From NCBI GenBank assembly GCA_026119935.1, contig JALRMH010000046.1:1-64000 (forward strand): DNA of 64,000 nt. The letters are read 5' to 3'. A program made the translations under genes and the position numbers. How positions within the stretch are numbered: position 1 is the stretch's first letter; each line of letters begins with the position of its first letter. The DNA comes from Endothia cerciana (Eukaryota; Ascomycota; Sordariomycetes; Diaporthales; Cryphonectriaceae). This document shows positions 23,720 to 34,455 of the stretch, in pieces. Below the pieces are notes generated by a model. The model was not told the DNA's origin. It did no database searches and saw only the letters and a program-made list of their open reading frames with translations.

Positions 23720-24946
23720 GGTCTCCTCTGCCACGGTGGGCCTGATCGATCTGATCTTAGCCTGAGACTTGAGATCTGGGTCGGGGCTTTTGCTGCTGTA
23801 CATTACCGAGCCTCCTCTTTCTCGATTGTGGCACGTCCTCGTTGTCGACCCCTTCCACCACACCACCAAACCATCGAACCGACGACGACATCTCACCACC
23901 ACCTGCGACCGCCTCCTCCAGACATTACGTGACTAGTCGTTCTGGCCCCGAGCTCAGGTCAATCCAGTAAACAGTACGACCCTCACGGGAGGCAACTTCC
24001 TTCCTTTTTTTTTTCTTCTCTTCCTTTCCTTTCCTTTTTTTAAAACTGTCTTTTTGTCGTCTTGATCGAGCGTTCTTGCAACATCGCACCCTTCAGCTCC
24101 GCCTTGCCCTGCACCGCACCGTATCGCTTGCATTGTCTCCTCACCCTCCACCGCGATCTCTCCTGCCTGGCTCAGCTGTGCCTTGTCTTGTCTCGGCACC
24201 TGGTTTCCCAGCGAGCGTGTACCGCGTCAGACACTTCCCTTAGCCCGCCCGACCGGAACGAAAAAAAGAAGACAACCCCCACGATCTACGACATCCCTCA
24301 AACATTCTCGTGCTCCGCTCGATTAAACAAGCCGTACCGAAGACCCTTCCTGAACCTCTCAGGGGCTCCTCATGTCCTGGCTGTAGTCCTCTCTCGCCAG
24401 GTGTTACGGCTGTGACTCTTGATCACACGTCCAATTGTCCAGTCTAACCTGTGTTGCACCGACGAGGCTGTCCTCAGATTACCGCCGTCCGAGGGATTTC
24501 ACGGTGATAGTGAGCTCCCCCACGAGCTTGCCCCCCCCCCCCCTGAACACACCTCCCAATCCCTTCGGCCGCCGGCGTCCTTCCCCTTCATCTCCCCTGA
24601 CGGTCATTTGTAATTTCCTATCGACACCCATCCTGAGCACCACCTTTGCCACCTGGGGAGTTCCCAACTTCGACAGCCTGTCAACAAACCGGCAAGTTTC
24701 CCACTCATTACCCAACCCTCCGTGCTCATCTCTCCGTGTCCGCTGGGGACTTTACATTTTCGCTGTTTGCTATATTGTGAGGGGGCCGTACGCTGACCAT
24801 CAGGCCTCACAGGGTCCTGCTATCTCGAGATTTAGACCGCTCGATCGAAACCGACGAGGCTGTCTTTAATCCACGGGGCTACGCCTCCCCCTTTTCTTCG
24901 CGGAGCTTCAGGACGGGCTTCTCGACGGCCATCTTGCGTCACGACG

Positions 24947-27613
24947 ATGGCAGCTTTGGTCCAAACATACCCTCAACAATCCGGTACTGTTACAATGCTC
25001 CAGACAAGGAATGGCTCGGGATCAGGCATGATGCCCTCTCAAGCACAGCCTAGCCAGCAGTACGGGGGCGCTCAGCAGCAGAGAAATAGCTATCACGGAA
25101 TGGCTGGGGGGTCTAACGCTCCGATGACATATCGTGGGGCTCCTGCACCGATCCAACCTTACGCCTTCACCTCTACGCCCAACCTTAACCCGACCGGCCA
25201 ATGGCAGCCTTATCCGGCCTACCGTGCCTCGTCCTCTTCGGCGGTGCCCACGGTACAGTCCTTCGACCAAAGCAACGCCTACCCTCGTTCGCGACATACT
25301 AACAATGCCTCCCTGCCCAACCTGCCAACAACTATACCGTCTGGCGGGTCCCGAGATGATTCCACCATACCTGCGCCCGCCGCTCGGCGAGGCAGTGGCA
25401 ACCCCAGACCTCATTCCGCATACTTCTCAAACTCCACCGTACAAACCTCATTCGCATCAATTTCTCCCGCCAAGAGCCAACCAGACCGGTACCGACGACC
25501 TGCATTGCGAACCACAGAGCCTAGCCCGGCAGGACAGCAGGGCCATTACCAAAGCTCAGCAGCGCCCTCAGGCTCGGGCATGGCCTCCGTCGCGCATCTG
25601 TATACGCCGCCGGCAAACCTGAACAGGGAACGGCGGCCCAGCCCATCAAACTCTGGCAGGCCGACCAGCTTTTACGCAAAGGTACCGGGCTCAGTAGATG
25701 ACATGCAGCTGGACCTCAAGCAGGAGGACTCCAAGAGGTTTAGGCGACGCAGCATGCCGGCATTGGACACCGCCGAGATGCCGAAGTCCTTGGCTGCCCT
25801 CGACCTAAGGAAGCCGGAGAAATCCGCTGGAGATAGGCCACCGTCAAAGGGCGCCACAGACAAGGACCAGAGCAAGACCGCAAGGCTTGTTCCCAGCAAT
25901 AGCTCTGCCAGGAATGGCAGTTCTGAGAGTCTGGTCTCGAGCCGCAGCAGCAATTCTCGGCCGTCATCGGTGAGCAACCCCATTCGCTTCCGTCCCCTGA
26001 CGGATTGTCCAATCACAACAGACATGCAGCCCAGATCTGCCATCCAAGTTTGCCTACGCTGACCAATGCTGTGCCCTAGTCTACCAACCGCAATAGCGTT
26101 CACAACCCCACGAGCAACCCCGCCCAGCTTTCTGATCCTTCCGATCAGACTTCACAAGATTACCCAAAATCGGTCAACATCCCACCTAGGAGCTCGTCTT
26201 CCGATGCCTCCAAACGCCTTCCCAACCCGTCGCCGCTGTCAAAGCCGATGTCCATGGATTCCGATGGGGCAAAGACTGAGCCTTCGAAAGAGGGCTCTGC
26301 ACCAGAGAGCAGGCCTGCCCCCGCCGAACCCGCAGCATCTAGCAGCCATTTTGAGAGCCCTGCTGTCAAGCAACTGGCTGCTATCAATCAAAAGGGAGGC
26401 AAACTGAAGAGCAAAACCTCAAGGCTGCGCAGGGCCTTATCTTTCGGCAGTGCCGCCGAGTTTAAGAAGGCCGGAGCAGTGGGAGGGAGCCAGGGCAATG
26501 GCGAGTCTTTGGGGGCATCAAAGACGCAGGACCCTCTTGACGAGCTCGACCCCGAGCAAGCTCGCATCGCCGAGCAACAAGAGGCGGCGGGTCTCGGACA
26601 TAATATCTACGCTGGCTCTAGGATGTTCGCGGGCTCTACGGACAACATCTCTATCTCTTCTACTGCTTCGTCCGCCTCGATTATGATTCGGAAGATGGGT
26701 CGTGGAATGAAAAAGGGTGGTCGTTCTCTGGCGGGCTTGTTCCGACCAAAGTCTGTCATCGGAGTCCCTCCTCCAGAGAACCCCGAAGCCAGCCAGGCTG
26801 CGGTGTCTATGGTAACTGTGGAGGCCGAGCGGGAGCGTGTCAACGTCAACGCCGAACCGAATCCAGACACTGGCGGTGGTACGGGCTACCCACGACTGGA
26901 GAGGAACTCTATTGACGCCTCCGCCGCTGCGGGAAGATCGAGTCCTGAGCGGCTGGGGAGTTCAGGGACGGACAACTCGAACTCGAGGAAGAGCATCGTT
27001 GGCGGCGACAGGGAGAGGGCCGAAGTCCTCGCTGCTGTGCGGAAAGGCATCTTGAAGCGTAGGTGGAGTGCCCACGGCCTACTCGTGCGCAACCGATCTA
27101 ACCTTATGTCGCAGACACGAATGGCTCCTCTACGCCCTCCCCGAAGCCCGTTGAGAGAGGTTCTGCCTTCGAATTACCCCCGGTCCCCACCGTCTCCGAC
27201 TCGCCGATGTCCAGCGCTCCCAGCACTCCGAACGACGATGCCAGTCAGAAGAGGAGTGAGACTACTGTCACCATTGGCAACGAGGACTACTTCATGACAG
27301 CTTTGCGACTTCGTCAGGACTCCAAGAGTGCTCCGGGCACACCCTCAGGGCAGGGCAAGCGGAACGCAACTTTCAGCCCGCGGATTGTCTTCCACGACAC
27401 ATGGACGGGCCAGGAATACGACCGTCGCTCGGAGATCGCAACCTGCAACCGGCTGACACCAATGCTTGCGCAGCAGATCAAGGAGGAGTTGAACACTTTC
27501 AAGATGGTAAGTTGCGGGATGCCCGACGAGTTGGCGCTCCGGTCCGAGACTGACCACGTGAGCAGGAAATGGAAGTCCACGAGAGCTCCAAGATCTACAC
27601 CCATTTCTTCTGA
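24947..27613 (+). CDS. Bni4-like protein (septum/bud-neck chitin-synthase targeting)
   Basis: In budding yeast Bni4 brings protein phosphatase 1 and chitin synthase III to the bud neck. Filamentous homologues are linked to septa and wall growth. There are four exons, 24947-25969, 26080-27058, 27115-27506 and 27566-27613, giving 813 aa with all joins in frame (introns of 110, 56 and 59 nt). Most of the protein is disordered and rich in Ser, Pro, Asn and Gln. The diagnostic part is the last 65 residues or so: FSPRIVFHDTW, YDRRSEIATCNRLTPMLAQQ and, across the last intron, KM-EMEVHESSKIYTHFF. The final 48-nt exon carries this conserved C-terminus. Just before it, KRNATF sits where the yeast protein has its PP1-docking RVxF; Ala in the Val position would weaken it. 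A basic KKGGRSLAGLFRPKS segment could bind membrane. Confidence 0.85.
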
Positions 27614-29041
27614 CAATGATAGCCTCCGACGGAGTGTTTACCCCCTAAGCGACCGAGCTAGGTGGGCACCCAAACCCCGTCGTGTACCCATTTTCCTCTT
27701 TGTCGGGCGTATCGGGATTGCATCGTAAGGTGTCGAGGCGTTTTTTTTCTGGCGACCCATCGTCTGTGGCGACATGCGACGGTACTACATAATCTCGAGG
27801 GAGTCAGTCGACTTGAATTCGGGGCACAGCCCCATGTCCCCGGTAGTCTACAGGCAACCAACATCGGACTTCAGGACACAAGCAGAATCAGGCGGACAGA
27901 ATACTGGCTGGATGGACAGATGGGAAGTTGTTTTTGCGAATGCGCAAAGATGTGACCATTTTTAATCATCAGCATGACCTCTGGGAGGCGGGCATGGCCT
28001 TTTGGTTCGAAGTTAGGGCATATTCTGTTTTGTGTGTTGCGGCATTCGTTGTTTCCTTTGGCAGACAGAAGAGACGGGTTAAACATGTGAGGAGCGATTG
28101 GCACCAAAGTCGTTGCATCCAAGGGGGTACACTTGTTGCAATCTCAGAAGCAGCAGGAAATGGAAGAATTTTTTTCTCAGCGACGGCCTCAACCTACATT
28201 CCTACAGCTCGATTGCGCCTAGATAGTCCAGAAAACATGCAGCATCCTCTCAATGCGCATCATCTGCATCCCGCGGCTCTTTGTTGGGCTGGTAGCGCAC
28301 GAACTAACTCTAACTACCAGGAGAGGAGAGGAGGATCGGTCGCCTCATTAGACTTGGCAAGCCCCCCCCCCCCCCCACCCGTGTTCTCCCCCGGCCGTGT
28401 AGGGCTGGCGCTTACTATGGTACTTGACACGGAGGAACTTGCTGAGTTGGCTCGACGAACTGCCAGACCATGACACATGAGGCTAGATCAGGGTGGGAAT
28501 TCACGTATCCGTTTACGGGTAAGGGTGCGGCGCGTCTTGGGCCCGGAGGAATGTGAGGCGACGATGAATTGGGATGATGACCACCTCAATACGAAGTGGG
28601 GCTTGCGGTATGTTCAGCCGTATCACCTCGACGGTGTATGTGGGGTTCGAGAGAATGCGTGATCCTCTGAGTTGTATGTAGCTCTGAGACCGTACCCCGA
28701 GAGAGATCAACCACACCATATCGTATGGGAGAGGAAGAGCGGTGAGCAACTCGCTCGCTGTGAGGGGTTTGTGCCTGGAGTAAAGTACGTAGTATTCCGA
28801 CACGAGGCTTATCTTATCGCACATGCAAGGCTGAGACAAGGCGACTGCCATTTCCAACCCCCGACCATCTTCCCCACTAGACTGCCACATACCTAGCGTC
28901 CACGCTTGCACATACCTCTCCGCTACCATTGCGCTCTTTCTGGAGGTCATAACCAGGCGCTTTGGGCTCCAGGGTCGTCCGGTTCCGAGATCCTTGCCCA
29001 GAGCCGTTGCGACCGCGAGGGTATCGTCTGCGCCTGCGGCT
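27614..29041. other. Intergenic region between Bni4-like and Dus1 genes
   Basis: No gene is seen. Small frames near 27928-28473 and 28477-28900 have no recognisable features. A 14-base C run lies near 28361-28374. The distal part should contain the Dus1 promoter. Confidence 0.55.
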
Positions 29042-30568
29042 ATGGCCTCCGAGGCAGCCAGCCCGGCAGCGGCGAAGCCGGTCAAGCTCCACGGCCGCGC
29101 CTTCTACGAGAGCATCGGGAGCCCGAAGTACATCGTCGCGCCGATGGTGGACCAGTCCGAATTTGTACGTGCCCCCTCCCCCCCTCCCCCCCTCCCCCCC
29201 GCGGCGCCGCGAGGCTGAGGCCGTCACTAACCAGCCCATGTGGGCACGCGACAGGCCTGGCGGATGCTCACGCGCTCCTTCGTGCCCGAGCCCGAGCGGC
29301 CCAGCATCCTCGCCTACTCGCCCATGCTCCACGCGCGCCTCTTCGCCGACAGCCAGAAGTACCGCGACTCGCACTTCCAGCCGACCAGGGCCGCGATGCT
29401 GCCCAGCGCGAGCGGCTACGCCGCCGCCGCCGCCGCCTCCCCCCAGGCCGGCGATGCCGCGCCCTACCTCGACGGTAACCCCGCCATCGACAGGCCGCTC
29501 TTTGTGCAGTTCTGCGCGAACGACCCGCAGGCGCTGCTCGAGGCCGCCAGGATCGCCGCGCCGCACTGCGACGCGGTGGACCTGAACCTCGGCTGCCCGC
29601 AGGGCATCGCGCGCAAGGGCCATTACGGCGCCTTCCTGCAGGAGGACCAGGAGCTGGTCCACCGCCTCGTCCGGACCCTCCACGAGGAGCTCCCCGTGCC
29701 CGTGACGGCCAAGATCCGCATCCTCGAGACGAAGGAGGCGACGCTGGCCTACGCGCGGAACGTCCTGTCCGCCGGCGCGAGCATCCTCACCGTGCACGGG
29801 CGGCGGAGGGAGCAGAAGGGACACCTGACCGGAGTGGCGGACTGGGGGTACATAAGGTTCCTGCGGGAGAACCTGCCGAGGGAGACGGTCATCTTCGCCA
29901 ACGGGAACACCCTCCAGCACGGCGACCTGCAGCGGTGTCTCGACGCCACCGGCGCGGACGGCGTGATGTCTGCCGAGGGCAACCTGTCGGACCCGGCTCT
30001 GTTCGCGAGGCCGCCGGCGCCGGGGGCCGAGGGGAGGGAGTTCTGGCGGGGGAGGGACGGGAGGGGAGGGTGGCGCGTCGACGCCGTCGTGAGGCGCTAC
30101 CTGGACATCATGCACCGGTATGTGCTGGGCCAGGAGCCCCCGGAGCGGAGGGCGCTCTTCGTGCCGGGGGACGACGAGAGCTGGCTGGAGGCCGGCGGCG
30201 GGGCGGCGGACGACGGGGCGCGGGAGCCCGCGCGGAAGAAGAGGAGGAAAGACGGCGGCGGGGCCGACGAGACGGGGGGCGCCAAGATGACCTCGGCCAC
30301 GGCCGGCCCGAACTTCGTCGCCGTGCAGGCGCACCTGTTCCACCTGCTGCGGCACTTTGTCACGAAACACCACGACGTGAGGGACGCGCTGGCCAAGTCC
30401 AGGCTGGGCGAGATCTCGGTGTACGAGAGGATCCTGGACATGGTGGAGCGCAAGGTGGCAGAGGGGCTGCTGGCGTACGAAGCCACCGGCGGCAAGAGCG
30501 TCGAGGGCGAGGACGCGAAGAACGGGGCCTACGAGAAGGGCTCGAGGGCCGACGGCGGTGTGTCTCCT

Positions 30569-30603
<35 letters not shown>

Positions 30604-30940
30604 GGCTGAGGCTGCCGTTGGCAACGGCGAGGCCAGAGCAGAGGCCGAGGAGATAATAGAGGACGACCCGGACAGCTCGGTGGCGACGGTCAGGAGGTGC
30701 AGGAGGCCGTGGTGGGTCGCCCAGCCTATTGTCCGGCCGCTGCCTAAAGAGGCCATGGCGAAGGGGGCTATCTCGCTGAGCAAGAAAGACAAGCAAAAGC
30801 TGGCGGGGGAGGCGGCCCTCAAGAATGAAGCCGCAAGAGGCTCAGGAGCTGCTTCTACGAACGGGCAGGTCAGTGGCAGTGGGGCAAAAGACGGAGCAGG
30901 CTGCCGAGGCCCTGGAGAGAACCACCAGTTTTCCGGATAG
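29042..30940 (+). CDS. DUS1: tRNA-dihydrouridine synthase, Dus1 type (dihydrouridine 16/17)
   Basis: This is an FMN/NADPH enzyme reducing uridine to dihydrouridine in the tRNA D-loop. There are two exons, 29042-29164 and 29255-30940, giving 602 aa. The 90-nt intron rejoins VAPMVDQSEF-AWRMLTR, the start of the FMN barrel. Further signatures are YSPMLHARLF, PLFVQFCANDP and DLNLGCPQGIARKGHYGAFL, where the catalytic cysteine is about residue 155. Then come PVTAKIRI, LTVHGRRREQKG, IFANGNTLQ and GVMSAEGNLSDP. The protein is longer than yeast Dus1 (just over 420 aa). The extra C-terminal part has a basic RKKRRK signal, a run of ten or more alanines from GCC repeats and Lys-rich helices, suggesting nuclear or RNA contacts. 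The ATG at 29042 is the first one that gives the family N-terminus. A 639-codon frame on the other strand is a GC-rich shadow. Confidence 0.93.
30567..30602 (+). repeat. (GCC)n coding microsatellite in DUS1
   Basis: About eleven GCC codons encode a poly-alanine run in the Dus1 C-terminal extension. Replication slippage here would change only alanine number. Confidence 0.9.
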
Positions 30941-31105
30941 CGGTCTGGTATCTGGCTGAGGTCTTCGGCCGTCGGTGATGGCGACAACCATCACTACGAG
31001 ACTAATCGATGACATTCCGATCAACATGGCAGTGGGGGAGGCACGACAGCGGCCCCCTGACAAGTCTTTTGATAGAGTGTACATTTGTCTACTTATACGA
31101 TCTAT

Positions 31106-32200
31106 TCATGAGCCAAATTCTAGGTGCACGCTCGCTGTGCTTTGCAAGTGCTCGACCATTCTCTCCTCCGCCTCCGCCACCTCCTCCTTGATGAAATCCT
31201 CTAGCCTGATCCTGAGGCCATAGAACTCATCGTCCACCTTCTCGTCTATGGCCTGGCTCGTGCCTGCGAGCTCGTCTGCCAAGCGGTCTCCCTGCTTCTC
31301 GGCATACTTCTCGGCCAGCAGCTCCATCCTGGCCGTCAAGCGTTTCTCCATATGCTGGATCTCTTGCCTCATCTCCTGGTGCACTATCTTCCGACATGTA
31401 GCTTCCATCATCGCTAGCAGGTCCGGGCACACCTCGAAGGGCTTGGAGTCATCAAGCCGCCGTTTCTTCGTCGCCGGCCCGGAGGGACCCGTGGCCGCCG
31501 ATGGAGGACTTGGGCCGGCGTTACTGTAAGATGGGGGACTTTCACCACTTGGCTGATGGGAACTCTCGGCCTGAGCGGTCGGCACTTCCGAGCTGTCAAC
31601 GGCAATTCTCATCCCGCCTCTTCCCTCATAGAGGCAGGCCAGGTCGGTCTGACCAGGGTGTGACGTCAACCCATCATTAATGCCGCAAGAAATAGATAGC
31701 AGATGTCCCTTCGTGGTCACCTGGTGTGGTATGAAAATGTCGAATTTAGTGGCCCGGACGAGTGATCTCAATTGATCCAATACCCGACCTTCAATTTTGT
31801 TTTTGGGCGTCAAGGCCACGAGCTTAGGCCCAACAAGGTCCACCGGTGAGCTCAAGTTGAATCGCAGGCATGAGAACGTGGAGCCAAGGAGTTGAGCTGT
31901 GGTTGAGGGTATCGAGTCAGGGTCGGGCGACTCGTCGAGAGTCAAGGTCTGAATTCGTTCTGGCGGAATGAAGAGGTATAGATACGTCTTGGCTGGTGAC
32001 AGCGCCTTGAGCACCAGGCTGTCCCTCAGCTTGAAGAAGGCCGTCCGCGTGGACGAGTCATACTGGAGATGTAGATTGAGTTTTGCGTGCTCCGCATCCC
32101 AAGCCACAACGGCAGGCGTGGAGACGTTGATTGTGCATTCTTCTTCAGTTTCCGCATTTGAGCACTTGGGGGCTGTTGGTTCTTGTGAGGAGAGGGCCAT
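31106..32200 (-). CDS. Coiled-coil protein of unknown function with nuclear-type basic motif
   Basis: This is a single-exon frame of 364 aa from the ATG at 32200 (MALSSQEP). The frame stays open to an ATG at 32236, but the shorter start gives a more plausible N-terminus. The first half is a folded-looking beta-type region (LNLHLQYDSSTRTAFFKL, YLYLFIPPERI, FSCLRFNLS, DIFIPHQVTT). The middle is Ser/Pro-rich. A bipartite-looking KKRRLDD follows near residue 245. The last 110 residues are strongly heptad-like and charged (VHQEMRQEIQHMEKRL...), predicting a coiled coil. I do not recognise the family; it resembles lineage-specific hypothetical proteins of plant-associated Sordariomycetes. Nuclear location and oligomerisation are inference. 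Confidence 0.72.
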   Translation of the reverse strand: MALSSQEPTAPKCSNAETEEECTINVSTPAVVAWDAEHAKLNLHLQYDSSTRTAFFKLRDSLVLKALSPAKTYLYLFIPPERIQTLTLDESPDPDSIPSTTAQLLGSTFSCLRFNLSSPVDLVGPKLVALTPKNKIEGRVLDQLRSLVRATKFDIFIPHQVTTKGHLLSISCGINDGLTSHPGQTDLACLYEGRGGMRIAVDSSEVPTAQAESSHQPSGESPPSYSNAGPSPPSAATGPSGPATKKRRLDDSKPFEVCPDLLAMMEATCRKIVHQEMRQEIQHMEKRLTARMELLAEKYAEKQGDRLADELAGTSQAIDEKVDDEFYGLRIRLEDFIKEEVAEAEERMVEHLQSTASVHLEFGS

Positions 32201-34455
32201 CGATACCCAAAACCTGCGAGATGAAGGAGACTGCAACAGCGTTAGCTACTACCACGAATTCGATGGCATAAAAGAGCAATCGTGAGCTTAGCCCCCCTGC
32301 CGTCAGTCAGGCCAACGGCAGGATCCCACCCTCCCAGGCTTTGTGATAGAGCAGCCTTGGCTCTTGTCCAGCGGACGAGGAAGAAAGGGAGATTTGACGG
32401 AACCTCGACACCCAACGAACTGCCGTCGCCGCTCACAGGCGACTTCAGGCGGGCCCCTCTCCACAAGATCCCGGTTGTTTCCACGGCGCAGACTGGTTCG
32501 CCGTGGGTACAAGCCGGAAATTCCTGATCTTGCGCGCGCTAAGCGTCAGTCTTCAGAACATGGCAGTCCAGGGCAGAACCACTGCGACAACGAGGTCCTT
32601 CAGACTGCCGCCACGCCGACGAGGCGGTCCGAAGAAGTCCCTTTCTGACTCCGAGTATCCGGTTCCCGAGGAAACCGGTACGTCGTCGTCCGAGCGCGTT
32701 GTACGTCAGTCGACTCGTCGGGCGTCGAGGCCCGGCGGCCTGGGCGAAAGACGAAAGGAAAATTGACAAGTCCCCGCACGCCTTGGGCTCGACGACGATG
32801 CTGATCCGGGCCTTCGCGGAAGTGCAGGCCCTGGACACGAGTCCCTCCAGTCTTGGGCGCAGATTCACGTCAAGCCCGGGCATCGCCGTCCAGCAGGCGT
32901 GCGCGGCTACCCGCCGTCGGAGCGGATACCTTTGAACTGGGCGGCCCTATTTTTGTGGTTTGAATCAAGGTGCACGCATCGGGATCGTGTGGAAGGCGGG
33001 GTTGCGGCGCATGCTGCGCGGTCGTGTGCGATGGGAGGGAGAGGAGCAGGAGGTGTGACTGTCGTGTGAGGTTGACACGAAGGGGTTAGTTGTTATGTCA
33101 GCGGAAATGAGGAGGCTGGAGTGGTCCGTGCTCCCACCACGCTTTTAACATGCACACACATGCAGTGACACGTAAACTTGCCTGCATGGAGATAGTGGCC
33201 GTTGATTCTCTCTAACTAAATCTATGGAGAGAATTCCAGTATTAAATACTTACTGGGAGCTGGCCTCGTTCACCTTCAGTGAGTAAAGTGAAGGCCCACT
33301 ACCTATTTTCTTTCTTACTGTCTCATTCTTTCAACCAATCAGAGACGCTGTTTCTTGCAGTGAATAAAGCTTTGCCAGTCACCGTGGTTGCCACGGCCAT
33401 GCCCCCTCCCTTCAGGCGGGGATCGCTTCCTCGCCCGACTGTTGAGGGCCTTGCCTAGACCTGGAACTTTCGTAATCTACTCGTCTTGTTGTTTAGCAAG
33501 TCAAAAACAGCCGAGAAACTTGCAGGGACGTGAACTTGAGATGCAGGGTCCCTCTCATGTCCCTTGTTCTCCCATCTTCGCCCTGGGTGAGGGTGCTGGC
33601 AGCTTTCTCGGGGCTGAGGTTTCCTGCGGACAAAAAGCCCAGGACCAGTCTTGTATATCCTTGCATACGTTCGACGCGAGTTGCCACGCCTGTTCCAGAG
33701 CTATCAGTGGCGGGCGGACGATGCTACCTACCGTGGGTCCAGATCCTTCAGGGACGGATAGGCAATAGTCCGCATATCTCATGGTTCGGTGGCGGACCGA
33801 GAAAAAGCGAAGTGTAAGGACTCCCTTCCAGGGGGGTGTCGACGGTATATAGCCATTGCACGAGGGAAGACATACAAGGGCTTCACTAGGCCAAGGCCGA
33901 CCAGTTGAGTCCAAACAGTAATACATCGCAAAGTCTGTGAAGAAATGCCATATCCGCCGAGACCGTCACTGTCAGACCAAGCGTGCCCAACCAAGTGTCC
34001 TGTCCACGAAGGGCGAATAAAGACGTCCCATAAATGCAGTGTTTCTATGAGCCAGTTTCCCTCCACCTGAGCGGGCTTGTAAAAAAAAAAAAAAATTTCA
34101 AACTGACTGGCGTTCCAGTCTACGAAAGCATGCCCAGCAAGCAATGGCCCGGCTGCTAAAATTTTCTGAGGCCATTCCTGTAAATGTAGGTCCTCCAAGC
34201 ACAAGATCATCCCTCGCAGGATGTTAGGAAAAAAGGAGAAAGAGAGAAACAACGCAGTGCCATGCAACTTCAAAGCCAGATCTGTGGCATATGTAAGGTA
34301 TGGTACGAGCAGATGAATGCTGGCCGTCGGCCGAACATCGTAGCCCATCCCCATCCGGTGGCCCTCAGGCGATGGCCGTCTCTGGGATTAGACATCGAAG
34401 CACTCTCGCCCACAGGGAGTTCACACCGGCCGCGGGCTCAGATCCAGTGTGAGGC
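32201..34455. other. Intergenic region, no gene seen
   Basis: This is a 2.2-kb stretch between two minus-strand genes. Short frames near 33388-33930 and 32503-32766 do not resemble known proteins. By eye it is AT-richer than the first 30 kb. It should include the promoter of the coiled-coil gene. Confidence 0.5.

Larger units (their letters stand above)
16826..24946. other. Eight-kilobase gene-poor region
   Basis: I find no gene here. Many frames of 60-160 codons exist, but none has a signal peptide, known motif, conserved splice structure or stable codon preference. The region contains triplet microsatellites (AGC, GAA, CTC, CTG), several G or C homopolymers and scattered ATG-rich AT patches. 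The final 1.5 kb (about 23400-24940) is pyrimidine-rich on the plus strand and probably contains the promoter and long leader of the Bni4-like gene. A noncoding RNA or a lineage-specific gene cannot be excluded. Confidence 0.55.

Noticed and set aside
23648..23932. Poly-Ala/poly-Cys/poly-Leu frames through the CTG repeat
   Set aside because: The residue runs are direct products of the microsatellite, with no coding context.
28877..30796. 639-codon minus-strand frame opposite DUS1
   Set aside because: No domain; composition mirrors the antisense of GC-rich codons. Dus1 motifs on the plus strand explain the region.
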